Assembly: GCA_016906335.1 (NCBI GenBank)
Contig: JADEYG010000002.1
Span: 248,001 to 312,000 of the forward strand
Direction of reading: 5' to 3'
Length of the DNA stretch: 64,000 nt
DNA from: Novakomyces olei
Taxonomy: Eukaryota; Ascomycota; Novakomycetes; Novakomycetales; Novakomycetaceae
The position numbers and the translations under genes were made by a program. Position 1 is the first letter of the stretch, and each line of letters starts with the position of its first letter. This document shows, piece after piece, positions 53,424-63,558 of this stretch. The notes beneath the pieces were generated by a model. That model did no database searches. It had not been told where the DNA came from and saw only the letters and a list, made by a program, of their open reading frames with translations.

Positions 53424-55665
53424 CTAATCCAGTTTGGCATGCTCCATTATTTCCGGCACAAAATTGTCCAGATCGATTCCGCGTTCTAGCAATGCTGGTC
53501 TCATGTGCATAGGTACCAGCGTATTGTTCAGGTCCGGACGAATGCTCAATTCTGATATTATTAGTACAACACCAACAGCCCAAACTGGACTTGAGCCTAC
53601 CTTTTCGTGAAAAATCAAACAAGTTCGGTAATGGCTTTAGAGGATTCGAAGGATTCCGCGAATCAGCAAGCATGCATCCTTCCTGACGTAGTTCATCGAA
53701 AAACGGATGGCACATTGCTTCGATAGCAGTCAGTCTGTTTGACGGAGTATACTCCAAAAGCTTTGTAATTAAGTCCACTGCGTCTGTTGGTGCACGAGGC
53801 AAAACGCGCGAAAATGGATGGGGCCGTATTTGCGGAAATTTGTGTTCCATGTAATTAGGATTCATGGTCTTTATCTGCTCCCTACTCGGCGTACCAAGTA
53901 CCTTGATAATTTCAACAAGCTGATCAATTCCAGATTCGCCAGGGAAAAGCGGCTGGCCAAGAATAAGCTCTGCCATAACACAGCCTGTCGACCATACGTC
54001 TGTATTCGATGTTAGTTAAATTAAATAAATTTAACAAATTTAACAGATTAAACAAGTTAATTAAGTTATTAATTTTTTCCTTATTCTCTTATTCTTTTTT
54101 GAATTTTGCTCATATATAAAATTTTGAGATCCAAATTTTTCCTTCCTATTTTTCTTCAATTTCTGTCACAGCTTACCAATTTGGGTTGTATAATTTGTGG
54201 CCCCAAAAATTAGCTCAGGAGCTCTGTAGTACCGTGAACAGATATAACTAACGTTCGGCTCTCCAGCAACCAGGATTTTAGCGCTTCCAAAATCACAGAG
54301 CTTCAAGACACCGGTAGCAGGGTTGAGCAGCAAATTTTGAGGCTTGATGTCACGGTGGCAAATGCCCTGACTATGAATGTAAGCCAGTGACCGCAATAGC
54401 TGATAAATGTATATTTTGACATCGAATATCGGCATTGTTGTCTTCATGCGAATGAAAAAACGTGATGCTCTATGCACAGTTTCCGGCACATATTCTAGAA
54501 CTAAGTTCAAGTATATTTCGTCTTTGCGCTCGCCATTTGAGTAGAAAAAAGCCTTGAGTGCGACGACATTAGGATGTCTCACAATACGCATAATCTGTAA
54601 TTCACGATTCTGGAGAAGTGTCAGTTTGGCTTCACGTCAATAAAAAATTGTGTTTCTCACTTTAAATCGTTTATCCTGCAAAACACGCTTTATAGCCGCA
54701 TCCTCGCCCGTCTCGATCAGCCTTGTTTGAAAAACTACGCCAAAGGATCCAGATCCGACCACTTTAGATGATGTATAGGATAATTCACGCGTCTCTCCCG
54801 TGACGCAGTCAGTGACAACCTCTTTTACAACCTTGAACGGATCAACTGCGCATGATTAGCAAAAGAAAAATCAAAGAAGTGCAAAGAAAATAATAATGCA
54901 GAAGAAAGGGAAGTGATAGAAGTGTTAAGGACATAATGAAGCCATTTCAAAAAGCAGAGAAGCACGTAAAACATGTGAGATGTACAGAAAAGCCCGATCT
55001 ATCTAAGCTCTACAAATTAACAAACGACAATGTCGCGTCATTAAAAAGGAGCTTGAAATTGCAAAAGAACCACAATTCGAAAAAGATCCGGAGAAAACAC
55101 CTTAAAGGCTTCCTTTAAAGAAAAAAACACGCCAGTATCATGCATGTGACAGAATAATTGTTGCGAAAGCATCCACACTGTATCGCTAATCATTTCCGAC
55201 ACCAAAACAGCATAGGGTTAAAGGCATTTTTACTTTAAAAAAGACGGCATATAAGGTTGATAAAAATGAAAAAAAACAAGGCATATAAAACGGGCGGCTC
55301 AGGCATTATTCGCAGCCAATGGAAGCTGCAAGTGCAAGAGATAATGTCGCATTATATTCCAAGCACTTTTGAGCAATGATTAGCAGAGAGCAGCGCCCCG
55401 AAATGCTTGTCGCTGAAATCAGGGAGATCATTAATCCACGAATGGCGCAGATTAAAGCAAGCCAGTAGCACACCGTCTTACCCAGGTAGCCCCAACCGAA
55501 AAAAGCTTCGGTTAAGAGACAGTGGGGTTCGCATTCATACCAAAATATAAAGGAAAAACAGAGAATCCAACAGGTCAAAAGGGAGGGTAATAACTCAACT
55601 CCCGAAACAGCAGTTAAAAGAAACTGAAACTCGACAAACTTACGGCTTGCAGAGGCGGCGGCCAT
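53424..55665 (-). CDS. GSK3: Glycogen synthase kinase 3 (GSK3/Rim11/Mck1)
   Basis: CMGC Ser/Thr kinase. Five exons, 55665-55644, 54845-54661, 54609-54177, 53999-53601 and 53551-53424, join in frame to 388 residues, the usual GSK3 length. The protein opens [18 protein letters not shown], then the glycine loop [10 protein letters not shown] (~38-47), [20 protein letters not shown] with the ATP-binding Lys, [17 protein letters not shown], and the activation loop [15 protein letters not shown] with the autophosphorylated Tyr. Next come [20 protein letters not shown] and [20 protein letters not shown]. The 22-nt first exon rests on a CCGTAAGT donor in the right phase and on the need for an upstream exon (acceptor GCTAATCATGCGCAG). 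It implies a 798-nt first intron, far longer than others here. Confidence 0.93.
54846..55643 (-). other. 798-nt first intron of GSK3
   Basis: Bounded by GTAAGT at 55643 and GCGCAG at 54846. If retained, exon 1 reads on into a 119-codon hydrophobic frame ending at 55306. Antisense to it is a 60-codon basic ORF (54936-55118). Neither has known homology. Confidence 0.6.
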
Positions 55666-56699
55666 GACGTTGAGTGTGCAGAACGGTGCGACAGTGCTTC
55701 ACTGAGCCGTGAGCGACGCGGGATTATTATAGATAAAAGCACAAGAAAGTCGAAAAAAGAGGGGAGAGCGGCAGATCGGTAATATTACTAAAATAAATTA
55801 GTATATGAAACGAAATATGTACTTGGAATACTATATGTACTAGTAAAAATATATGTATAAACTGTGATTTGAAGAAAACCGGATACGTCCACAGCATAAC
55901 GATACAGAGTGCGAGGCAGAAAATGCGTAGAACAAGTGCGAATTAAGTATAGAAGAAATACGTAGCAAGTACGAGTATAATACTAAATATTTGGAATACG
56001 TGTAATGTAATTCGTGTTCACGCGATCTGTGGACTGTGAATGACGGCAAAAAAATAATGTGAGAATTGCGGTCTAGCTATTTTAATGTCGGCAACTCAAC
56101 AATAACAATATTATTAACAAGTCTGTAAATTGTTTGCCTTTGATTTTAGTCTATAAACGTCTCTCAGAACCTTGATGATAGGATCTGAACGTGCCCTGTT
56201 TTATACCCTTGAAGCTTAATCTTTTGCGGGAAAAAGGGCTTTTTAACTATGGATAATATTTTCCTATCGCTCGCTTAACTGCGCGTGTACGAGGCGAAAA
56301 AATACGGAGTACAGTTTGCTGTAAAATTCACAAAATCCTACGCATCTAACATATCAATTTCAAATCGATTGCAAAGGCCCGCTATTCTCACGCGTTGTGT
56401 ATTCCCACACATCGCTAATGACCTAAACTCCGATTCTAGATCTCAAGGTCGAATACACCACTATTACGCCAGAAACGACCTCAATCATAATTATTCAAAA
56501 GAATTTCAAAAGAACACAGACGTCACTCGACGATAGTATTAAAAACTAAATTTACACAGAACATAATATGAAAAAAACGACAACATTATAGATTTGTTCA
56601 ACGTGGTTAAAAAATTTATTAACGTGGTTCTACATGCACATCTGGTAAATTTTCAAAACACCTCGGCAAACCCAAATGTTTTAAAAAAAGAACAGGTGT
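55666..56699. other. GSK3 upstream region
   Basis: AT-rich, no gene supported; short ORFs on both strands lack features. Confidence 0.45.
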
Positions 56700-56906
56700 G
56701 GTAAACCAACCGTCTTTTCAGATTCGGCGTCACAAACCAGTAGTGCAATAGCAAGGACACCTATGCCAAACGGTATAGCAAGCCAGGGACCGTCTAGCCA
56801 CCACTAAAAACTAGCATAATCGTGAAGACTCCAGTGGAGTCGTTCAAGCGATTAAGCTTGAAAGAACAGATACTACACTCGATTCAAGCCAAAAAGGCAG
56901 AGAAGT
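56700..56906 (-). ncRNA. U2: U2 spliceosomal snRNA
   Basis: Read on the minus strand from about 56906 the sequence starts ACTTCTCTGCCTTTTTGGCT, then GAATCGAGTGTAGTATCTGT and TCTTTCAAGC, the near-invariant 5' part of U2 (stem I, branch-site recognition GTAGTA at 56876-56871, and the following box). Stem IIa is TTCAAGC paired with GCTTGAA. Stem IIb is GACTCCA paired with TGGAGTC (56829-56843). An Sm site AGTTTTTAG lies at about 56812-56804. A 3' loop, CTATTGCACTAC, resembles the U2B''-binding loop TATTGCAGTACC of stem IV. The 3' end is uncertain by perhaps 20 nt. U2 pairs with intron branch sites, and CTAAC/CTAAT in the local introns is complementary to its GTAGTA. A TATA box lies about 31-39 bp upstream. 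Confidence 0.93.
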
Positions 56907-56936
56907 TAAAGGACTAAGAGGGGCGGGGCGGCAGCC

Positions 56937-56967
56937 TTTATATAGACTTTTGCATGGCACGTGACTG
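56937..56967 (-). promoter_or_regulatory. U2 promoter: TATA box and HomolD-like CAGTCAC
   Basis: On the minus strand CTATATAAAG (56946-56937) sits 31-39 bp before the U2 5' end. CAGTCACGTG (starting 56967) lies about 20 bp farther up; it combines a HomolD core with a CACGTG E-box. CTAACCTAAC follows on the plus strand at 56978. Confidence 0.6.
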
Positions 56968-57289
56968 TATCGTGACCTAACCTAACACCGCAGAGCCGAC
57001 TTCACGTAAAGAAAACCCTGACCAAGGGTATGGGGTCACCCCTTTCGCAAAAGGTGGGAATAAGAGTGCTGCTGATAAGGTGCGTCTACGGATAGGTCAA
57101 GTAAATGATTTCGCCAAATGCAATTGTGTCATTATAGATGTAGAATCTAAGATTGGATTAGTAGGCTTGAACAGCAATTGCTCCGCTTTTTTTTTCGTTC
57201 TCGGCCAGAGCCGTTATTCCGGCGGTTTGTCTATAATTAATTGTCAATTAAACGCAACTTGCAGCTCTGCAATTGCCCGACTCCACACA
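56968..57289. other. U2 / PFKFB divergent promoter region
   Basis: No gene; contains small G/C-rich inverted repeats (GGGT...ACCC, CCTTT...AAAGG, 57026-57060) and a T-run at 57187. Confidence 0.45.
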
Positions 57290-59272
57290 ATGGAGATTCC
57301 GAAACCAGCGCACCTCAGTGTGCAAGTGGACAAGTCAAATCCAAGTCCACGACGACGATCTCAGCGTGATTCATTTGGTTCGTCTCCGGGCTTCCGTGGC
57401 GCTGGCCAGCTATACCAGACAGAGAGCGGACGGTACGTTTTTGGATTGCCTTGCTTAGCATGGCAATAGTCATAGCCATCTAACACCGATTATAGACTCT
57501 TCCATGCCGGGAAAATTGCCGTCTGCACGGGTATGACAATCTATACACATTCAACTTTATTTGTTTGCTAATTATTTTGTACAGTGGGTTTACCGGCGCG
57601 CGGCAAAACGCACCTGTCCGTTTCGCTCAAACGTTATCTCGACTGGTAAATTGAATTAAACTGCCTTTAGAGCAGTATCTAATAATAACCAGGCTTGGCG
57701 TTCGCACTGAAGTATTCCATTTAGGCGACTACAGACGGGAAGCTCTTGAAGATAAACGTAATGGCCAAATACTGCCAATTCCGCATGACTACTACAAGAC
57801 AGAAGGTACGTTTAAAGACAGGGCGCGATCTTTTTTTTTTTCTTTTTTTTGGCAGACAATTTGACTGAATTTTAAGTGAGCCCCGAAACGGCAGCTCTAC
57901 GTGAACGGATATTCGACAATTGCTATCGAGATATCGTCGCTTTTTTCAAGCTTGGGGGTCAAGTGGCTATTTATGATGCTGTGAATCCAAGCTCAGCTCA
58001 GCGTCGGCGACTGGCTCGCTTATTTGCCGATGCGGGAGTGGCGACGTTTTTCATCGAGAGCATCTGCACGGACGAAAAAATAATAGATCGAAACATCCGA
58101 TCTGTTAAGCTCAATCATCCCGACGTAAGAGCAAATGGAAGGAAAACGAACATATATTGCACATAAAGAACAATAAAAATTACTCGTTTATAAATTTTTG
58201 ATATTAATTGTTGCAGTACGTAGGCTGGAATCCGGATGATGCCGTCAAGGACTACATAAAGCGACTTAATGATACGTTTGAAAATGTGGAGCCCATAAGC
58301 GAGCCGGAACTAGGTTGGGTCAAGGTATGTTTAATTAAGCATCAATAATGACATCTAACTTTATAGATCACCAATGTTTCGGAAAAGATCGAGACGCACA
58401 ATTTTAATACTGGTTATCTGCAATCGCGGATTGTATACCATTTGATGAATTTGCACACGGAGCCTCGCACCGTTTATTTCGCAAGGGTAATATTTTTTAA
58501 ATCTCTTCACTATTTGGCTTTCTTCATCTTGCGTATCTTTTCTATCTGAGTTTACAATATTGATCCTAATGCAAAGGCTGGAAATATGGCACACGAGTAT
58601 TCCTATAAACTTGATAACCCATTGGACGAGCTGGGCAAAACCTATGCAAAGGCACTGGCCGATCGTTTTGACAATTACGTGCGCTCCAGACCTCAGCAAA
58701 ACTCAAATGGCTGTGTTTTATGGTGCTCAACACGATTGCGCACTATAGAAACTGCAAGAGCCATCGAGGAAAAAGGATGGACGGTTCGCCAGCGTACCCA
58801 GCTTGCACAATTAAACCCCGGAATTGTTGAAGGTCTTACGCCTACCGAAATTGAGGAGCAATACCCGGACGAGTTTCGTCAGCATCAAGAAGATCCTTGG
58901 ACGTACCGCTACCCACGTGGTGAGAGCTATCATGATGTGGCTATTCGTTTGGAACCGGTTATTACAGAGCTGGAACGCGAGCGCAGTGATCTGTTAATCA
59001 TTGCGCACGAATCAGTGTTGCGAGTGTTATACGCCTACTTGCGTTCAACTTCGTCAGATGTAGGCCAGCGCTTGAATACATTATTACCATTATTCTATCA
59101 CATTTATTTATTTATTTATTTTTCAAGCTCAAGGCCAGAAACTAACAAATAGGATATTCCCAAGTTAAATTTCCCGCGCGATCGCATTATTGAGCTTAAC
59201 CCGCACGCTTACGGTTGGCAGGAAAAGTTGATTCCCATTCCGGGTGTGGAATTGACTGCGGATGAGGAGTAG
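57290..59272 (+). CDS. PFKFB: 6-phosphofructo-2-kinase/fructose-2,6-bisphosphatase family, bisphosphatase His lost
   Basis: Controls fructose-2,6-bisphosphate. Nine exons (57290-57432, 57496-57530, 57585-57645, 57693-57805, 57877-58124, 58217-58324, 58367-58486, 58577-59059, 59153-59272) join in frame to 476 residues. Kinase part: P-loop TVGLPARGKTHLSVSLKRYL (~59-78), FHLGDYRRE, YDAVNPSSAQRRRLARLF, FFIESICTDEKIIDRNIRSV. The bisphosphatase part is otherwise well kept (YPRGESYHDVAIRLEP, LLIIAHESVLRVLYAYL), but the catalytic RHG motif is RAG (FARAGNMAHE, Ala277), formed across the exon 7/8 junction. In yeast Pfk26 the same His is replaced and the enzyme is kinase-only, so this protein most likely makes but does not break down F2,6BP. 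The N-terminal 50 residues are Ser/Arg-rich, possibly phosphorylated. Confidence 0.93.
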
Positions 59273-59538
59273 AAATTCGGGATGAGTATACGCTGTTCGC
59301 GAATAAAGGCTTCAGGTACGGAATGGGTTTAGTTTGTATTGAATAGTTGAATGAATGAGTGTAGGGAGGAGGGCGCAGACGTGAGGAGCTGTTTTATACG
59401 CGGTACTGATAAACTGTTCCATATACATTTCGTAATTTATGATATAATAATAAAAAGTATTTAAATTAATATATAGACAGCGCTCGCTATACCTTACCGC
59501 GATACGTTACTATACATTATTATAAGCCGGAGTAATCC

Positions 59539-60324
59539 ATGCTTCGCACAAAAGCCGCCCCAATCTTTCGCTTACAGTGGAGACGTATGGCGTCAAACGT
59601 TAAAGACGACTATATATTCGCACCTCCGCGGTACCAGTATACGCGTGGAAAACTGGAGGCGTCTGATCTGGACCAGCGTGATCCCTTTTACGCGTTTAGT
59701 CAATGGTTCGAGCATGCAAAAGACTGTGGAGAGATTCCCTCACCCGAAGCAGTAACCTTGTCAACCTGCTCGCTGCCCTCCGGCCGTGTTTCCGCTCGGA
59801 TGGTGCTGTTAAAGGAACTGGATCATCGAGGCTTTGTCATATACAGCAATTGGCAGACTTCAAAGAAAGGTCGGGATATTGCTAGTAACCCGCGAGCCTC
59901 TCTTACATTTTGGTGGGAAGCTTTACAGCAGCAGGTGCGTGTCGAAGGGTTTACAGAAAGGCTGCCGGAATCCGAGTCGCAAGTCTATTACGATACGCGT
60001 CCACGCGGCTCGCGTTTGGGTGCGTGGGCTTCACCTCAGAGTCAAGCAATTGCAGATCGCAGTGTGCTCGAAGAGCGTTTAAGTGCCGTGGAGGAGAGGT
60101 TTAAAGATGCTGGGGACAATATTCCAGTACCGGATTTTTGGGGTGGTCTTCGTATCGTACCCGACGAGATTGAGTTTTGGCAAGGCCGTGAAAATAGACT
60201 GCACGACCGATTCGTGTATCGGCGAACACTACCGGCTCCTCAACAGGAGGCGGAAAATGTCGTAGACTTGGACGCGTCAAGTGAGCAAGAGTGCCTCTGG
60301 AAGTTTGAAAGGCTGGCTCCTTGA
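59539..60324 (+). CDS. PDX3: Pyridoxamine/pyridoxine 5'-phosphate oxidase
   Basis: FMN enzyme making pyridoxal phosphate in the last step of vitamin B6 synthesis/salvage. Single exon, 261 residues (yeast Pdx3: 228). FMN and substrate blocks: GRVSARMVLLKELDHRGFVI, YSNWQTSKKGRDIASNPRAS, LTFWWEALQQQVRVEGFTER, DTRPRGSRLGAWASPQSQAI and WQGRENRLHDRFVYRR. The C-terminus ends WKFERLAP, the usual family end. An N-terminal MLRTKAAPIFRLQWRRMASN is basic and could be a short mitochondrial leader. Met17 (MASNVKDD) is an alternative start giving a cytosolic form, so dual localisation is possible. Confidence 0.95.
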   Translation: MLRTKAAPIFRLQWRRMASNVKDDYIFAPPRYQYTRGKLEASDLDQRDPFYAFSQWFEHAKDCGEIPSPEAVTLSTCSLPSGRVSARMVLLKELDHRGFVIYSNWQTSKKGRDIASNPRASLTFWWEALQQQVRVEGFTERLPESESQVYYDTRPRGSRLGAWASPQSQAIADRSVLEERLSAVEERFKDAGDNIPVPDFWGGLRIVPDEIEFWQGRENRLHDRFVYRRTLPAPQQEAENVVDLDASSEQECLWKFERLAP

Positions 60325-60717
60325 GATAGAAGGGCAAAAGAAATATGATTAGATGCGAATTGGAATGGAGATTAAAAGTGATGAAGTTTATGTGCACAAA
60401 AAAAAAGGGGGTAAAGTAGAGCGCAGGCTTATGGTCTGCACGGCGAGCTGTCCGTAACGGCGAATGGTGTCCAAACAAACCTGCAGTTTGAAATACATTA
60501 AATGTCCCATACGTCCCATACGTCCCATACTTTGGCTATATTATTATAGTTATTATTTTAATAATTATTATTTTGAATAAAGGGTGCTTATAATCGCTAT
60601 TACATAAAAGCCAAAAAGAGCAGTAGCGTAAATGGTTGATTATATTGAAACTATATATAGGGCCATCGCGGTGTATAGGCAAGACAACATTTGGGCCCGA
60701 GCAGCACAGACGACGAT
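60325..60717. other. PDX3 / COPE gap
   Basis: No gene. Contains a 3 x 9 bp GTCCCATAC tandem (60504-60530), an AT tract, and CTATATATAGGG (60650-60661), a likely TATA box for the COPI epsilon gene. Confidence 0.6.
60504..60530. repeat. 3 x 9 bp tandem GTCCCATAC
   Basis: Three perfect consecutive copies about 190 bp before the COPI epsilon start codon. Confidence 0.95.
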
Positions 60718-61911
60718 ATGGAGGAGGAAAGTAGCGGTAAGCAAAATAAAAAGACGCGCACACTTACGATTGCTAGAGCTATCAATCTACCAGCGCATGT
60801 TTTACACTGGCAGCTTGACCGAATTGCTGGAAGAAGACACGTCACAAGTGTCCTCTGAACATCAGACGGCTGTTTCCTCACTCAAAGCGCGTGCTTGCTT
60901 GGCCAAAGGCGATTTGGAAGCTGCTCTTGCTCTTTTCTCAGGAAATGACGAATATACGTTTGCTCTACAAGTTTTGTCTTCCCGAGAACCGAAGCCGATG
61001 CCAGATACTGTCGCTGATCCGGGTTTAGCCATCCTTTATGCCATCAGCTTTATACGGCGGGAGGAGTATGATCAAGCAGCCAGCTTGCTCTCGCCATATG
61101 CAGCACGCAATGTAGAATGGTACGTCGCTTCATACTATTGGTTGTTTTTGCTATTTTTGTCTATTTTAATTTTGTGTTAGTTTTTCTTTTTATCCGTTCT
61201 CAATTAATCTGACATGAATCCAGTGTTCTACTTCTGGTTTTAATAAATTTGCTAAAATGGGATCTTCCCTCGGCACAAGCATTAGTAAATCAGGCAAAGG
61301 ATTGGTCACACGATCACATGCTCGTTCAGATTGCGGAAGCATGGACACTTTTGCGGACGGTAAGCACACAATCCTATTCAGCGGTTTAATTAATGGCCAG
61401 AACAAAAAGGAAAATGCCATGTCTGCTTACTATCTTTTCGATGAGCTGGCTTCCACCTCTTCGTCGACTTTAGCAAATACGGCGGCGTCTGTTTCGCAAT
61501 TGAAAGCAGGCTCTGTCACGACTGCCCTGGAAACTCTACAGGAGGACCAGAGTGATAAGGAACGTGATTCTGATCGCACTTTTGACAATATTGTGATTCT
61601 CGCGTTAGAGGGCCTGCCGTGGACAGAGAAGAAGGAGTAAGTTGTGAATGCCTTTGACTTTTATTACCGAATATTTTCATTTTTAATTTCTCGATATTCT
61701 TATTGCCATTTTATTTGCAATTTAAAAATCATTTTTAATCGTTCTTTTTTGAATCATCAAGTAGTTGAAAATAATGATTGATTATTTTATGGATTTGTCA
61801 CTAACAAGCAACAGGCAACTGCTCAAGGAGGAGCCTCAGTACCCGGCTCTTACTGCGATTGCCGCAAAATCGGAAGAGTTCGACGCTTTGGCAAAGCAGT
61901 TGGCAGCATAG
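60718..61911 (+). CDS. SEC28: Coatomer (COPI) epsilon subunit
   Basis: Alpha-solenoid subunit of the coatomer that coats Golgi-to-ER vesicles. Five exons, 60718-60736, 60777-61119, 61224-61359, 61401-61636 and 61815-61911, give 276 residues with consistent phases. The protein begins MEEESSELSIYQRMFYTGSL, followed by TPR-like helices KARACLAKGDLEAALALFSG and LAILYAISFIRREEYDQAAS, then DHMLVQIAEAWTLLRTN, AYYLFDELASTSSSTLANTA, DNIVILALEG and the terminal KSEEFDALAKQLAA, matching the end of epsilon-COP. Intron 4 has a good CACTAACAAGCAACAG end. The start is taken at the ATG followed by GTAAGC; an upstream read-through frame starting near 60632 lacks an ATG that fits the family. Confidence 0.9.
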
Positions 61912-62480
61912 GAAGAGATTATATAATACTAAACGCCAAAATCATTAGCAGAGAAATATTTGGATTTTTGATCGACTTTTGGCCGAATTGCTGTCAGTCC
62001 TCATAGCCAGTCACAAATTAATAGTATGGAGTAATGCAATGTGCTAGATTTGGGGTATATCATGCTAATTATTTATTTATTTATTTAGAATAGAGGGAGA
62101 GCCAGCGACTAGCAAGTATGGAATTAAAGTTCAACTGCAAAGATTACCGTGCCGCATAGAGAGTCTTGTATGTAATACATACACAATATAATAGAGTAGA
62201 ATATAAATGACACATGCAGAAAAGTGGGGTTAGTGGGGGAAAGTGTCACCCTACACTTGCGTACTGCTACTATGGCAAAACTAAAACTGGTAATTATTCT
62301 CTTTCCCAATGTTATACACGTCCCCTCCATAACACGTAATATTAATCCATGGTAAAATCGCTGCTCCACGACTGACGTAAACTGCAGATAGCAACCGAAT
62401 GGTCTTTACTGTAGAAGACTCCGCTCTGAGAATAACATTACGAATTTGTAGTTGCAAGCTGCAAACTGACCCGTTCAATT
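61912..62480. other. Gap between COPE and HAD phosphatase
   Basis: No gene. (TTTA)n at 62072-62090. A CAGTCAC at 62002-62008 is too far from the next start to interpret. Confidence 0.45.
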
Positions 62481-63558
62481 ATGGCTCATGCAGTGCGCGA
62501 TAGCACTGCCATTGCTGCAGATGATGCAGCCGCACCAACAATAGCTGACGCTGTTGCGGCGCCCACACATTCGATCAAAGACGGCGACGGCCAGAGTGCG
62601 CCTTTGGGCGGCCGTAATCTATTGATTTTCTCAGATTTTGATGGCACTATCTTCAAGCAGGTATGCAGCGGATAAAGGGTATCGTCAATTTTAACAACAC
62701 AGGATACAGGACACTTGATTTTTGATGCGTACGGGTGCGGACCGGAAAGGCGTAAGGATCTGGCGGACGCCATCGAGTCTGGAACTGACACGTTTCGTGA
62801 TGCTTCTGATAAATTATGGGGTTCGGTGCAAGTTTCGTTCGATAAAGCGTACCAGCTGATGGTTGACAAACTGGAAATGGACCCTGATTTCCCAAAATTC
62901 AACCAGTTTTGTGTTAGCAATCACATACCTTTTGCCATTATCTCGGCGGGTGTACGTCCGCTGTTACGAGCTATACTGGATCACTTTTTGGGGCAGCAAG
63001 TGGTAATTTAGAAACATGGTTTTGACTATAGCTATTGGCTCATTTGGCAAACTCTTCGTTCCTTTATTCTACTGTTATTCTCTTGAACGTTTGCTTGTTT
63101 TATAATTTCGGAAACTTAATTGTCTTTTGCTGACACTGCAGTCGAGGCATATCGATATCATTTCTAATGATGTGAAAATCGACGCTCAGGGCCACTGGAC
63201 ACCCGTTTGGCGCCATGGTGATAGTCCATTGGGCCACGACAAATCGCTTAGTATCAAGGAGGTACGCAAGGCCCATGCAAACTGCAAAGTAGCACCGCTT
63301 ATCGTTATGATCGGAGACGGAGTCTCTGATTTAGCTGCAGCACGAGAGGCAGATGTGCTTTTCGCGAAACGTGGTCTTCGTTTAGAAAGCTATTGTCTTG
63401 AAAACAAGATCCCACATACTCCATTTGATCGATTCAGCGATGTGCAGCATGCGATTGTACGTCTAGTGCGTGAGGACTATGAACATCGCCAAACGCATGG
63501 TCGTCCTAAATTTTATAGAGCAATATCTCGCGCAGTAGCTGAAGCGGAAACATTATAG
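62481..63558 (+). CDS. HAD-superfamily phosphatase (Ynl010w/Pyp1-like)
   Basis: Phosphoserine-phosphatase-like HAD enzyme resembling yeast Ynl010w/Pyp1, a metabolite-type phosphatase. Three exons, 62481-62660, 62703-63002 and 63142-63558, give 298 residues. Motif I is FSDFDGTIF (nucleophile Asp52, acid Asp54), motif II IISAG, and motif IV MIGDGVSDLAAAREADVLFA; the cap lies between (GCGPERRKDLADAIESG onwards). The first ~43 residues are an Ala-rich extension (TAIAADDAAAPTIADAVAAP). The second donor is ambiguous between CAA|GTGGTA and GTG|GTAATT; both keep the frame. The natural substrate cannot be read from the sequence. Confidence 0.88.

Noticed and set aside
54936-55118. 60-codon basic plus-strand ORF within the GSK3 first intron
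   Set aside because: No homology, no promoter signals, and lysine richness follows from the T-rich intron on the other strand.
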